From assembly GCA_001972305.1 (NCBI GenBank), contig BDDD01002862.1, forward strand, positions 62,001 through 126,000: a stretch of DNA of 64,000 nt, read 5' to 3'. The position numbers and the translations under genes are program-made. Of the stretch, positions 36,561 through 49,500 are shown in pieces. Under the pieces are notes generated by a model. The model saw only the letters and a program-made list of their open reading frames with translations. It was not told where the DNA came from and searched no databases. The DNA comes from Cephalotus follicularis. Its lineage: Eukaryota > Streptophyta > Magnoliopsida > Oxalidales > Cephalotaceae. Position 1 is the first letter of the stretch, and each line of letters begins with the position of its first letter.

Positions 36561-37300
36561 TCTCGGCCATTTAGTAATAGCCTCAACTTTAGCAGGATCC
36601 ACACTGATACCTTCAGCTGTAACCACATGGCCCAAAAACGCCACTTGTTCCAACCAGAACTCACACTTTGAAAACTTCGCGTATAGCTGATTCTTCTTCA
36701 GAATGCCCAGGACTATACGTAGCTGTTCTTCATGTTCTTCCTTCGACTTGGAATACACAGGAATGTCATCTATGAACACAATCACAAACTGGTCCAAGTA
36801 CTCATGAAACACCCTATTCATCAGATCCATGAAAACTGCCGGTTCATTAGTAAGTCCGAACGGCATCACCAGAAACTCATAATGCCCATATCGAGTACGG
36901 AAAGCAGTTTTAGGCACATCTTCATCCTTTATACGAAGCTGATGATATCCCGATCTTAAATCGATCTTAGAGAAATACCGAGCACCTTGGAGTTGATCAA
37001 ACAAGTCATCAATCCTAGGCAAAGGGTATTTATTACGAACAGTAATCCGATTCAACTCTCTATAGTCTATACATAGCCTCATAGACCCATCTTTCTTCTT
37101 CACAAAAAGAACCGGAGCACCCCACGGTGATACACTAGGCTGAATGAAACCCCGATCTAATAGCTCTTGCAACTGTTCCTTTAACTCTTGCAGTTCCAAC
37201 GGTGCCATCCTGTAAGGTGCCTTAGATAAAGGTACCGCTCCAGGAATGAGTTCGATGGTAAACTCCATTTCTCGTTGCGGTGGCAAACCCGGTAACTCCT
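36549..37300 (-). pseudogene. G2 reverse transcriptase
   Basis: On -, [89 protein letters not shown] and the catalytic FVIVFIDDI (the Gypsy F/YxDD box), then [18 protein letters not shown]. All canonical blocks are present in order. Confidence 0.92.
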
Positions 37301-37880
37301 CCGGAAACACATCTGCAAACTCTCGTACCACAGGATAGTCTTCAAGGCGAAGCTCAACCTTTGAGACATCCTTCACAACAGCTAAGAAACCTTCAGCGCC
37401 CTTAGCCACTAATTTTCGAGCCTTCAAGCCAGATATAACTTTCATTTCTTTTCTCGGCTGTGAACCCTGATAAATAAAATCAGGTCTATTCACATCTCCA
37501 AACAGAACCCTCCGAGTGTAGCAGTCAATCGTTTCCCGATGACGATCCAACCAATTCATACCCAGAATCATATCGAAGTCATACATATCGATAGGAAGAA
37601 GATCCGCATCATGAATCCGATCATCAAAAACAAGAGGGCAAACATAAAAACACTCAGATATCACAACAGATGTACCCGTAGGGGACGAAAGAACCAAAGC
37701 TGGATCAAGCAATTGTGAAGACATCCCAAGATGCCGAACAAAAGACCTCGCTACAACCGAGTGGGTCAATCCAGCATCATACAAAACATAAGCCCTACGG
37801 TTACCAAAAAAAACAAAACCTGAAACCGTAACTGGTGCATTAGCAGCCTGCTGCGTCGTGATAGCAAAGGCACGACCTCC
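37301..37880 (-). pseudogene. G2 protease
   Basis: On -, [19 protein letters not shown], then the site region [20 protein letters not shown], where Gypsy proteases usually read LFDSGATHSF, and later [19 protein letters not shown], the conserved end of the domain. Confidence 0.85.
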
Positions 37881-37899
37881 CACATTGCACTATCCGGGA

Positions 37900-38990
37900 T
37901 CTGCATTGTTCCCCCTCCTTTCCTTCGCACGAGGATCTGGACAATCCTTCACGAAATACCCTTTCTGACCACATGCAAAACAGGCCACGATAGCCTTGTA
38001 GCACACTCCCACTAGATATTGTCTACCGCAAACATCACACTTGGCAATCTGGACATCCAGAGCTCCCTGTGTCTGCCTCTGATCATTACCGGGATGTTGC
38101 TATCCTCGGTTATCACTCCTCCTTCCTCGCTATCCATTTCTATTCTTACTATTCTGTCCAAAACCTTGCCCCTGAGAATCTCCCCTGTTTCTCTTCTTGT
38201 TACTTTCCTGACGAGTTGCTTGGAAATCTAGCCTCTCCAGTTCTATATTCTTTGCTGCATTTGCCACTTCCGAGACATCAGCAAACCTGGTGTTAATCAG
38301 CTTACCCCGGAGCTGATAGTGCAACTTCCACTTCAACTTCTTAGCCTGCTCCAGTGCCGTCCCCGTCGCAAACCCAGCAAAACCAGCAAGCCTAGTGAAA
38401 CGGGTCAGAAACACTGTGACCGACTCTCCATCCTTCTGTCTTGTATTGATGAACTCCCTGGCATATGCCTCCTTATCAGCAGTGGAAAAATACTGCTGAT
38501 AGAAGACTTCGTAAAACTCCGACCAGGTCAAAGTCTCCGCATAGCTACCACCCTTAGCCAAACCCAAAGCCTTCCACCATTTCTGAGTGTCACCCTCAAG
38601 CTTGTAAGCAGCTAACTTAACCTTCTACTCGTCACTACAACCCAGCACATCGAAGATCTTGTCCATATGAGCAATCCAGTGCTCAGCCTCCACAATAGTC
38701 ATGGCGGAGCTGAAAGACTGCGGCCTCTGTTTCTGGAACCGCTAAAGCCAAACGTAAACAGGTGTGTCAATTCCATCCCCAGTTTCTCTTCCCAACTGAA
38801 CATCAGCTGGAGCATTCTCCTCAACGACTGGCTCCCTACGGCCTTGTTCCTGATTCTGCTGATCCAACACACGTCGTACCTCTTGAGCGACTGCATGACG
38901 TACTAACTCTTCCACAGTAGGCTCATTTCTGACTTATTGAGCCTCAACGGGTGCAGTCCTCTAAGCAGCGTTCCTTGTACGTACCATCTA
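37900..38990 (-). pseudogene. G2 gag with zinc knuckles
   Basis: On -, the capsid region includes LTWSEFYEVFYQQYFSTADK, KDGESVTVFLTRFTRLAGFA and VANAAKNIELERLDFQA; it is the classical retrotransposon gag of chromoviruses. At 37925-38045 come two cysteine clusters, one CDVCG and one CFACGQKGYFVKDC knuckle with Tyr where His is usual. The N-terminal part near 38700-38990 holds VRHAVAQEVRRVLDQQNQ-like wording. Confidence 0.85.
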
Positions 38991-39140
38991 CGAAAAGGCA
39001 CTCAAAACATGAAGCAACACAAAGAACAAAAACCGAAACAGAAAACACATCATAAGATCATAACGGAGAAGCCTAACTTAGTGTCTACCCAATCTCACAG
39101 GTCAAACCTAGTCAGGTATTCTAAGAAAACAAAACCTATT

Positions 39141-39151
39141 CTCTGATACCA
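39141..39151 (-). other. G2 primer-binding site
   Basis: On -, TGGTATCAGAG (complement of ctctgatacca), five bases inside the 5' LTR: initiator-methionine tRNA type. Confidence 0.85.
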
Positions 39152-39156
39152 CAATC

Positions 39157-41888
39157 TGTAACACCCCTAGACGGCGGGAGTCGTCACAGGTCATAATACA
39201 AAACCTATCATAACATAGCATAATTTATCTGAACATAAACATAACTTTATTAGCCAAAAACGTGGCGGTCATAGCGTAACTGAAAACTGTTCATAACTGA
39301 AAATTTAACATTTTGAGACAACTTAAACATAATTCAAAAGTTAATTTCATAATCATAAACCATTAAGTATCTTTTTGTTCACGACTACTATAACAGAAGA
39401 CACATATAGGGATCACACTCCTAGGGATCCATGACATATGGTGGCGAACTCTCTTTCACACATTCCCCCATTGCTCCTGATAACCTGCCGCATGGAAAAT
39501 AAAAACGCGGCTGAGCAAACCTCAGTACAGATAAGGAAAGTAAAAGCAGTAAACAATAAGTTTAAAAGCAGTAAGATCTCAGAAATCTTAAGCAATTAAA
39601 ATAGTTTAATCATATTTGAATTTTCATAAAATACCAATTTTATATCTTTCGAAACATTTACGAAACATTTCAAAAACATCATTTCATGATTGATAAAGTT
39701 ATACTGAGCCACATATCATATCACATTTCATAACATATATTGGCAAGGGAGACGCTAATTCCACATGCCCATTAGAATTCCAGTGTACGACACTACACAA
39801 GTCAATTCTCACATATCATTTCATATCACATATCCATATAATAGAATCGATTCATACGCCTCTATCATACATGGCGGATACATAAATCCACCTCATGAGA
39901 TTTATTCATAACATTCAGAGACGCCATAGACTAATCACACCGCTACGGAAATGTCATGTCCCCGTGCCAGGCCTACGACATGCCTATGGTACGCCCCATA
40001 GGTGGGTACAATACTCAGTATTCAATCATTTCGAAAACATCACTTTAAAACACATAAATATGCCTTCTCAAAACATATTTGAAAATTGTTCACAACGATA
40101 TCATAACATACATTTCATAGTCAAACACCAACTCATTTATTTTTTGATATAAAGAGACGATCATTTCGTAACGCATCATAGCATAAGAATAAAGTCGAGA
40201 ACATTCAATTGCACAAAATGTCGAAACAAACTTTATTTTTGGAACATATCAAATTTATAAACATAACCGAGTTTATAAACCGAAGGAACATAGCATAAAC
40301 AAAACTAATTTTCGTTCGATAAAATCGAAGAGAGTATCAAAGAACAGAATATCCGTACCTTATGCGTTCACAAAAGCACTTACGAAAAGATTGTTAATAC
40401 AAACTCCCCTTTGAAGCACAACAATCTAAAAGACACAAAACCCATTCATATAAGGGTCTGAGAATCATTAAAGACCTAGAACAGATTTATTACAGTGTTT
40501 AGAAAAGACCCGGATTGATTCGGAGAACAAACGGATCAAAACAGTTGAAAACAGAAATTTTCTGGGCAAAACAGCCGACTGTCACAGAGCTCCAGTCGAC
40601 TGGGGAAGCTTGGCAGCCGACTATCCAACAGGGCCAGCCGACTACACAACACAAATAGTCGACTGTTTTCATATGGCAGCCGACTGCTCAACCAAACCAG
40701 CAGACTGTTCTGGACGACAGAATAGCAGAAACTTAACATTTTTTCAATACAAAAACTGCCCAAACATGAATGACATCATACCAGAGACATATGAACATAC
40801 ACATGAGATATTATATGATGTTTAGATGACACAAAGACACAGAATTGACATGGAATAGCATATTGGCAGTGGTTAACTTCAAGAGAAAGAAAGAACTTTT
40901 CAAACATATGCATACATATAAGTCCAATTTTCTGTCCACTACCACTTGCAGACATTAAAACCAGATTATAACATGTCCATGGTGTTTAAAACATACTGAC
41001 AGACTTAGGAATACAATGATAGAACATAAATATGTAGGAATCAAAACAAAGAGACTCTAACAACCTATTGAGCACAAACTGAATTTATAACAATGTAGAA
41101 GTAACCATCACAGCATGAATTACCAACCTGTAATGGTATTAAAGACGCTGAAAAACAGCAGAGAGAACACCACACAATAATGTCAATCGGCTGTACACAA
41201 AGACAAAAAAGGAAGAGAACAAATACATAACTCAAAGCTTGCCAAAGAAAGTGTAACCAAAAGACAACAAAAGACATCAAACAAACCTGATACTGATGAA
41301 GAATGAAACAAAACAAGAACACAACAATCCCAACTTGCAATTTCGGCAGTGACAGGTAGAGGAAACGGATGGCATAAACTCAAGGCACTGACCTTCTTAA
41401 AACAGGAAGGAATAGAGTGATTTGAGGAATTGATAAGGAAGAAGAGGAGACAAGAATCGGATTAGTAAGGAAGAGAAGGATTGAAGACGTGTGGAATTGA
41501 TGAGGGAAAGAGAGAGTTTCGGGAGAAGAGAGGAGAAGAAAGGAAAGAAAAGAAGAGAGAAAAGGAAAAATAAAGAAAAGAAAAATATAAAATAAAGAAA
41601 ATAAAAGAAATGAATTTTATAATAAAATAAGTGTTTTAATAATTTTAAAAGTTGTAAAATAAAATAGAGTTTTGATAAAATTAAAAGATATAAACATAGG
41701 TCCAACCCAACATTGCATTAACATATAAACATATCCAAAATTCAGGCTGGTATCAATCAGCCCCAATCACATAGGCCCAAAACACAAGGCATCGGACTTA
41801 AAATTAAAATAAATTAAAAAGCCTGAAAACAACATATATATAAGTATAAAATATCCGTAAAGCACATGCGAACAAGCAGGGTATTACA
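39157..41888 (-). repeat. G2 5' LTR
   Basis: On + tgtaacacccctagacgg ... agggtattaca, 2732 bases, a direct repeat of 31638-34392 with scattered differences. Right 5-base flank gtctt. Confidence 0.95.
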
Positions 41889-42870
41889 GTCTTAGTCTCT
41901 TAAGCTTTTTATAAGACCCATGTAGCGAGTTTTGGACTAGTTACTTTCAAGCCAGTTGGCTTTAAGGAACTAGGTGTAGAACACCCTTAAGACTTACTTA
42001 CTCGAATCAAATAGGCTACAGACCAAGATTCAATTCAAAGAGGTAAAATAAACATTCTTTTTCTTTTTCTTTTCTTATTTTTTTTCATATGTAAGAATAT
42101 CATTTCTTTATCCTCCTCTTTAATAAGATCTATGAAACCTTGAAAACACACAAGATCGGTCTTTTTATTCATTTTTTTATATTTTTTATATATAACTCCT
42201 ACCTCGAGATGTATTTCTTTTCTTTACCTTGGAAATTTTATTATTATTATTTCTCCTATGGGGTTTCTATTATTTCTAAGTACATCAACATTTATTCTTA
42301 TTTTCAAAATTAAAATAAACTTTGGTACTAAACCCCCCCATACTTAAACTTTGCATTGTCCACAATGCACCAAAAATCAAATAAAGAAATAACAATGAAT
42401 GCTCAAAAATATATGTGAAGCAATGAAATAAATTAACAAACAATAAGGATAGGGTTTACCGAATATAATCATGGAGGCTCAAAATAAAGAGGCTCATGAA
42501 GGTCCATGGCCCATTCCATCAGTGCAGTTGTAAACTCTAGAAACTTTTTTAACCGCTGCCCGTTTACCTTGAAAGCATCTTCAGTACCTGGCTTACAAAC
42601 CTCAAAAACATCATGTGAATAAACATTTTAAACAATATAAGAACCGTCCCAACGGGATCTCCACCAATAAAATCCATCAAGAACATTATAAAGGTTATGG
42701 CCAACCAGCCAGCCAAACATTTGATCAATGAGAATGCACACCCTCTATCTTGTTAGGACTTTAATAGGCAAAAAACTAGTTTGAGGATGGTATGGCATTG
42801 CAAGTTGATGAGTGAAATCGGATAGATGATCCAATTGACTATCTGAGATGGGAAATATAATCTCATTGTC
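41889..42870 (-). pseudogene. A1 integrase tail, 3' untranslated region and polypurine tract
   Basis: On -, SRWDGSYIV and EDAFKVNGQRLKKFLEFT are the end of an Athila/Tat integrase. Next, the purine tract complementing aaacccccccatactt (42331-42346) has the aagtatggggg form typical of the clade. From 42330 down to 41889 is an untranslated, T-rich stretch without a gene. The exact LTR start is not clear because G2 sits there. Confidence 0.6.
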
Positions 42871-43140
42871 CAGCTAACTCAAAATTTCCTTTGGGGTGGT
42901 TTCCGCTTCCTTGAATTCCCTTATACAGTCATTGAAGCTTCTATCAAAGTCCATGTCAAAGTACGTTTGGTCAGGCGTGACAAGTTTGTGAGTGAAATGG
43001 GATAAATGATCCCATTGACTATCCGAAGTGGAATCAATGATCCCATATTCCATCCACGCCAACATTTCCATTTGGACGGCTTCCACTTCCTCGAATTCCC
43101 TCATATAGTCACTGAAATTTCCATCAAAATCAATGTTAAA
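42810..43140 (-). repeat. Internal duplication of about 180 bases in A1
   Basis: Two imperfect copies start near 42810 and 42989 with gtgaaat[cg]ggata[ga]atgatcc and attgactatc. On - the words DFDGNFSDYMREFEEVEA and DFDRSFNDCIREFKEAET are the translated pair. It follows the protease domain. Confidence 0.7.
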
Positions 43141-43665
43141 ATATGTGTCAACGGTGCCAGGAATCGAATGTATCACGTAGACTTCATCAAAGGCAGTTGG
43201 GTACTTTCCCAAACGGAAGATGTTAAAGTCCATTGATGACTTTCCAAAACTCAACTTCATAAGACCATTTCGGTAATTGATCAAAGCATTACTAGTGGCC
43301 AAGAATGTTCTACCAAGGATAATTGGGATTTGATCTTTTACATTCGTAACAGGCTGGGTATCTAAAACGACAAAGTCGACAGGAAAGAAAAACTCACCAA
43401 CCTTGATTAAAACATCTGCAAGTTTTCCTTTCGGCACTTTCACCGACCTATCCGCCAGTTACAAAGTCATACTAGTCAGGTGTAGCTGTCCTAAACTTAG
43501 CTGCTCATATACTGAAGATGGAAACAGATTCACACTTGCTCCTAAATCGAGCAAAACATGTTCAATTTTGGTGTTACCGATTACACAAGAGATTGTCGGG
43601 CAGCCAGGATCTATATACTTTGGAACCTTGGGTTGTGAAATAATAGCACTGGTATTGGCTGCCAA
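43000..43665 (-). pseudogene. A1 protease region
   Basis: On -, PKYIDPGCPTISCVIGNTKIE, LLDLGASVNLFPSSVYEQLSL, then VPKGKLADVLIKVGEFFFP, VDFVVLDTQPV and IPIILGRTFLATSNALINY. This is the gag-associated aspartic protease of the Athila/Tat clade, catalytic motif D-L-G-A-S, slightly unlike DSGAS. It would process Gag. Little of pol follows in this copy. Confidence 0.85.
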
Positions 43666-43689
43666 GAAAGCTTTTTTCGGAGCCTGAAG

Positions 43690-45572
43690 GATCCTCTTTT
43701 AGTGTATAAGTCTTTTAGGACTTTTTCATAAGAGGGCACCTGAGCAATTGCATAGAGCAATGGAAGATTGATTTAGACTTGTTTAAAAATTTCTATGATC
43801 TTGTCCATCGCTGGGGTTTTCTTATTTTGTAATATATTTGGGAAACGAACCGGGGGATTGTATGTATGCTCGGGTGTTTCCGCTATTTGTTCCTTGTTTT
43901 TTTCCTCTTTTTCTTCCCTAGATTCATCGTGTGTGCTTAACTTTTCTGGTTGGTCAGGTGACTCAACCAACTGTTCATTTAAATTTCCTTGCGTAGAGGA
44001 GTCAACCAATTGGTCACTTAAATTCTCTGTTGGTTCCGCTAGTTAGTACTCATTTCCGCTCCTCCAGGCATTGATGACGTTTATTTGTTTTGGTGGGCCC
44101 GAGGAGGAGGAAGAGCCTTGCGGGTTAAATGGCGATTGGGTGTGCGTGGGATGGGTCATGGCCGTCCTAGGATTTTGGTCTGGTTGGGATGACATCTTTC
44201 CCTTCTCTCTTTCATGTAAAGCAGATGTGAGGTGTGAAATCTGTTTTTCCATGTTATGCTGACTAGTCATAACAGTACTCATAAGCAGCTCCATGCTCTT
44301 TTCCAAGGCAGACATTCGGGATACATCTTCCATTTGGTTCAACAAATCAAGGGATTGTTGATTTCGAAATTGGTTTTGGGGGAAGGAAGGCCAAATGTTA
44401 TTGGATGATTGAGGGAACCTTTGAAAGGTCTGCTGAGGTGCAGACTGGCCAGTGAAGCTCAAAGGTTGGGTAGAGAAACTCGAAGGCTGCCTAGAAAAGT
44501 TTGAGTTTTGCCCCGAAAAATTTGTGGGTCCTCTCTTGTTTTGCCCTTGACTCCATGAGAAGTTTGGATGATTTCGCCAACCCGGATTGTAAGTGTTACT
44601 ATACAGGTTGTATTGATTCATTGCGGACACATTCTCAAGAGAATATTGATTTTCGAAGTAGCTCGGGCATTCTTCCATAACATGACTTGGTGATGCACAC
44701 CAAGAACACATGGGAGTGCTCTGGTTTATGTGATTCGCTTGCTCGGGTCCCTTAACTATCGACTCTAGTCTCTTAAGAAGGCTGTCTAATTGTGCCTCCT
44801 AAGCCACTGCTCCTTCTATAGCGTACCCCTTACTAGGCAAAGCTCTCTTCGAAACTTGAGTGGACTCCCACTCCCTAAATCGCTCACCCAAATCTAGCAG
44901 GAAATTCCAAGTGTCATTTTCATCGCTATATGAGGTGAACCAATCAGGACACATCGACTCAACCAATTGCTTGGTCTGGTAGTCAATGCCTTCATAGATG
45001 ATTTGGCATAAATGACAAGTGTTTAAACCATGATGAGGACACTCTAATATGAGGTCTTTGAATCGTTCCATACACCTAGAGAATGATTCGTTGGGTCTCT
45101 GACGAAACTGGAGAATGTCGTTCCTAAACTTGTTGGTTTTATGGAGAGGAAAGAATTTCTTTAAGAACGAAACTGTGAACTGATCCCATGTGGAAATGGA
45201 CCCAATGGGCAGACTATAGAGCCACCTCTTATCTCCATCCTTAAGCTAGAAATTGATAAAGTGCAATTTGATAGCATCATCAGAGAGTTGCTGGAGTTTC
45301 ATGAGGGCACATACCTCTGCGAACTCGCGAAGGAAGAGATATACATCCTCATTCGGTAGACCATGGAAGTGAGGGAGAATGCTAATGAATTGGGATTTCA
45401 ACTCAAAATTATTACCCTGAGGTGCAGGCAACTGGATACAGGATGGTTGCGCTGTTCTTGCAGGATAGAATTTATGGCACAGAGTTTGTATGGGTCGTTT
45501 GCCAGCCATGGTTGCTTGTTGATTATTAATTCTTTCAAGGCGATTGTTTGGACCACGCACCCAATCAGTCAT
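43690..45572 (-). pseudogene. A1 gag region
   Basis: On -, NNFELKSQFISILPHFHGLP and LFLREFAEVCALMKLQQL, SDDAIKLHFINF begin the capsid; CPHHGLNTCHLCQIIYEGID continues it. A single zinc cluster CSWCASPSHVMEECPSYF precedes NTYNPGWRNHPNFSWSQGQN, a signature stretch of Athila/Tat gag. A long polar, Ser/Gln-rich tail (NFSRQPSSFSTQ) and a coiled-coil-like segment with MEKQISHL follow. It is broken, with several breaks. Confidence 0.85.
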
Positions 45573-45758
45573 AAACTAAGAAGTGCAGACCACTAACTAA
45601 CGCAGACCAGACCACTAGCTTAAGGCAGATTCCGACCAGAGAATGCAAATTAAACGTAGAGAACACTTTATTTATTAAAGCTTATTCAGAAAACCTAATT
45701 AAACTAAATACTACGAATCAGTTGAATAAATTAAAACTAATCTAAAACGTTGTTTCCC

Positions 45759-45778
45759 TGGCAACGATGTCAAAAACT
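45759..45778 (-). other. A1 primer-binding site
   Basis: On -, tttttgacatcgttgccagg directly follows the LTR. It resembles the TGGCGCCGTTGCCGGGG site of Athila/Tat elements, with several substitutions. Confidence 0.65.
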
Positions 45779-47215
45779 TGTTCAAAAATTTTGAATGTCT
45801 TAAATTTATACCGCAAGTGCACGGTTGTGAAGTAAAGGGTCGAACACTAATTTTAATCTATCAAACCTAGGCATAGTATGCAAAATTGAAGGCTATTATC
45901 AAAATCTACTCATAAACATGCAAAATTAAACTAAACAGTTGAAACATGGGTTGAAAGAGTTGACGCTATGTCACAAAGCGTCAAAGTGAATCACTGGAAA
46001 CACTGAAAGCGTCAAAGCTTACAAGCAAAGTGTCAACGGTTACGCGTACTGGTATTAAAAACTGACAGAATTAAAGCATGCGAAATATGAAATCATCAAA
46101 GCAGGAAATAAATTGAATAAAATATTCAAGATAAAATCAGTTTTAGGGCATAGAAAATCACTATAGATTGTATTGAGAACTCACTTCCTTTATTGATCAA
46201 ACCTTGGTAATCAACATCTGCTAGGTCGATACGGAGTGCGACTGTGATGATAAAGTGTATGAGTAGTCATGCTATGTCTATACGAAGTGTGGCAACAGTG
46301 ACAAATCGTATGAGTAGTCATGCTAGGTCTATACTGAGTGTGTTCGGTGTGACAAACCGTATAAGTAGATATCCATTGATTTCATGTAAACACCATTTAT
46401 TCAACAACTTTCTTCTTCACAGACAAAGTGTATATGGATTTTAATCAGACATACAAAGTGTGGGAGATGTTAGAAAATTGAAGAACAAATCAAAAATTCA
46501 AGGATTTTATTAATGGAGAATCTTAGTACATCTAATGGCTTGTTCTAACCCTAAAAACCTTGAAAGTTTATCTACAAAATGTTGTAATAAAACTAGTAAA
46601 GAAAAGAAAAGAGATGAGGCAGCTAGCAAAGCATGTCTAATTGTTTATGGCCGGCCTCTACTCCTTTTATACAGATAAACATGCATAAAAACAGAATTAA
46701 AGTTTTACCTAACTAATCTAATTGTTACAATCCAAATAAAAATAAAAAACTTTCCATTTTTCTGTTGTCTTTGTCGCTTGAGTGTTAACTTCTTTAATAA
46801 TGTGAAGGTGACCTCGTTCCACCCTTTAGTGTTAAGCATCGACGCTTTTCTTATAAGAGTCGACGGTTTAGTACAGAGAGTTGTGGGAGTTGCTTAAAGG
46901 CTCTAGCGTCGACGCTTACAAAAATTCCGTCAGCGCTTTGTATCTAAGCGTCGACGCTTGTCAGCACTTTGTATCTAAGCGTCGACGCTTAAGTGGAACC
47001 CGTCGACGCTTTGCCCTGTTTTCTGCAGAAAATTTTCGATTCTTCAAGCTTTGATATTCTTGTCTTGAATTCACGCCAATTTGACTAGTATTAATGCATT
47101 TTGATCTTTTTGGCCTTGTACCTAAAAATCAAATAAAAACAACCAAAGTAATATGTTCCAAGCATAAAAACATAATCAATAGATCCTTAAAAATAACACA
47201 TTTTTATGCTAAACA
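45779..47215 (-). repeat. A1 5' LTR (high copy)
   Basis: On + tgttcaaaaattttgaatg ... gctaaaca. It holds 51-base tandem units at 46219-46371, a TATAAAAGG box on - (46663-46671), and a GTCGAC array at 46835-47010 with the perfect palindrome TAAGCGTCGACGCTTA (46976-46991). Confidence 0.8.
46835..47010. repeat. GTCGAC array in A1 LTR
   Basis: Six or so units of gcgtcgacgctt with spacers such as gtatcta and gtcagcgctttg. Two units have the full palindrome. Confidence 0.85.
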
Positions 47216-48060
47216 CTTTCGTACCAACCATGTGAGGAGCTATCCTCGCCAACTCTATAAACATGGCCTCGAACGGTGCCATACTGATGCTAGCATGATA
47301 ACTGTTGTTATAAGAGAACTCCACCATAGGCAGATGCTCATCCCAACTGTCACCCCAATCCATCACACATGCTCAAAACATGCCTCAAGAGTCTGAGTCG
47401 TCCGTTCAAACTATCCATTCGTTTGGGGGTGAAAAGCCATACTAAAACTTAACTGAGTACCAGAAGCTGTCTGTAGTTTCTTCCAAAACGGTGAGGTAAA
47501 CCGTGGGTCTCTGTCGGACACAACACTAACTGGTACTTAGTGAAGCCTAACAATCTCCCCAACATACAGAGATGCCAACCGTTCCAGAGAATAAGTCGTC
47601 TTGATCGCTAGAAAATGTGCAGATTTCTTAAATAGATCAACAACAACCCATATGGCATCACAGTTAGCTCTCATCCTTGGCAACCCCATCACAAAATCCA
47701 TCTGATATGCTCCAATTTTCACTGAGCTACTGGCAACGACTGAAGCAACCCAGCTGGCCTATGATGTTATGTCTTGACTTGCTGACATGTTAGGTAGGCA
47801 AAAACATATTCCGCTATCTCCCTCTTCATGTTATTCCACCAATAAGCGGGTTTCAGGTCTCGGTACATCTTGGTACTCCCTGGATGCACTGAGAAACTGA
47901 AGCGATGAGCCTGAGACAACAACTCACCCTTCAGTTCCTTACTGTCAGGAATACAAACCCTGACCTGAAGCCTGATCAAACCATCACCATGAAATGAGAA
48001 CTCGGGCTTCAACCCTCATTGATCATCTAACGCAACCTTGAGCAAACTTCCATCCATACC
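47216..48060 (-). pseudogene. G1 integrase core
   Basis: On -, [40 protein letters not shown] (HHCC region), [39 protein letters not shown] and, further on, EFSYNNSYHASISMAPFEAM. It stops at the A1 boundary before the C-terminal domain, which appears at 29102-29600. Fossil, broken. Confidence 0.85.
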
Positions 48061-48690
48061 CTGAGCCTTTCTGATTCGATCCAATAACCATGGTTGTGCC
48101 TGAATCTGGGAAACCGTCAAGCAAGTTAATCAGTGACTCAAAGAGTCTGCCACCACATTAGCCTTGCCTGAATGGTAATGTATCTCACAGTTATAGTCTT
48201 TAAGCATCTCCATCTAGCTATTTTGTTTCATATTTAGATCCTTATGGGAGAAAAGATGTTTAAAACTCTTGTGATCCATGTACACATCAATCTTGGTACC
48301 ATACAAGTAATGCCTCCATTGCGTAGTGCAAAGACGATCGCTGCCAACTCTAGATCATGAGTTGGATAACTCTCCTCATGAGGCTTCGACTTCCTTGAGG
48401 CATAAGCAATCACCTTCCCATGCTGCATCAAAACACAACCCAAACCATTCCCTGACTCATCATTGTACACCATAAAATCCTCATTGCCCTCAGGAAAAAC
48501 CAAGATCGGTGCATAAATCAAGCGGTGTTTCAACTCCTGGAAGCTCCTTTCACAACTATCATCCCATATAAATGCTGTCTTTTTCTGTGCCAACCTGGTC
48601 AAAGGCATGGCTATCCGTGATAACCCATCGACAAAACGGTGGTAATAACCCGCTAAGCCCAAGAAACTACGGACTTCTGTCACGTTTGTT
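48061..48690 (-). pseudogene. G1 RNase H
   Basis: On -, [60 protein letters not shown] and [15 protein letters not shown], followed by the SKxLxHLFSHKDLN-like end. Matches the G3 copy at 63374-63850 and the G2 copy in layout. Confidence 0.85.
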
Positions 48691-49500
48691 GGCTATTTCC
48701 AATCCCTCACTACTTCAATCTTTGGTGGGTCCACTGATAAACCGACACTGGAGATAACGTGCCACAGAAAAGCCACATTCGATAGCCAAAACTCACATTT
48801 GCTGAACTTGGCATATAACTGATGGTCTCGCAAAACCTGCAACGCCAAGTGCAAATGTTCTCCATGCTCTTCCTTAGACTTGGAATATACCAAGATGTCA
48901 TTGATGAAGACCACGATGAATTGGTCCATATATGGACTAAACACCCTGTTCAACAAACTCATGAACACGGCAGGGGCATTAGTCACCCCAAAAGGCATCA
49001 CCACAAACTCATAATGTCCATACCGTGACCTGAAAGCTATTTTTTGGACATCTTCTGCTCTAACCCTTTACTGATGGTACGCTGATCTCAAATCCAGCTT
49101 GGAGAATACTGAAGAACCTCTCAACTGATCAAATAACTCATCGATATACGATAACGGGTACTAATTCCTAACCGTAACCAGGTTGAGCTGCCGATAATCG
49201 ATACACATCAGAAGGGATTCATCCTTTTTCTTCAAGAACAAAACGGGTGCTCCCCAAGGGGAAACACTCGGTCTGATAAAACCTCTATCGAGTAACTCCT
49301 GTAACTGAACTTTCAACTCTTTCAACTCAGGAGGTGCCATACGATAAGGAGCTTTCGATATAGGTGCCGTCCCTGGAAGTAGATCAATTGCAAACTCTGT
49401 ATCCCTCTCTTGAGGTAAGGATGTCAACTCATCCAGGAACTCATCTGAAAACTCACAAACAACTGGGACATCCTCTAACCTTGGTACCCATTTCCTGCTA
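48691..49500 (-). pseudogene. G1 reverse transcriptase
   Basis: On -, [57 protein letters not shown], then [20 protein letters not shown], the catalytic [12 protein letters not shown] (asparagine at the first of the two usual aspartates) and [19 protein letters not shown]. Fossil. Confidence 0.85.

Larger units (their letters stand above)
31638..41888 (-). mobile_element. G2: Ty3/Gypsy chromovirus (Tekay/Del-like), nearly whole
   Basis: Full-length minus-strand element of 10.25 kb with LTRs at 31638-34392 (2755 bases) and 39157-41888 (2732), and flanking 5-mers gtatt / gtctt (one mismatch). On -, in order: PBS, gag with zinc knuckles, protease, reverse transcriptase, RNase H, integrase, chromodomain, polypurine tract. 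It is the most complete Gypsy copy in the window but is still broken, with roughly half a dozen breaks. LTR divergence is about 4% over some 265 bases, so it is one of the youngest layers. It lies in or beside the A1 3' LTR. Confidence 0.9.
30359..47215 (-). mobile_element. A1: Ty3/Gypsy, Athila/Tat-like, within G1
   Basis: Two related LTRs (30359-31637 and 45779-47215) bound a minus-strand interior with gag, protease and an integrase tail. G2 sits at the inner side of the low LTR. On -, LTR end is followed by a PBS resembling TGGCGCCGTTGCC. Gag words (NTYNPGWRNHPNFSW) and protease context (LLDLGASVNLFPSSVYEQL) fit the Athila/Tat clade. Reverse transcriptase, RNase H and integrase core are not found, so it looks like a non-autonomous or gutted copy. 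Flanking 5-mers (ctacc, ctttc) do not match. Its low and high LTRs agree over about 1.2 kb but differ at the coding-sense start. Confidence 0.75.
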
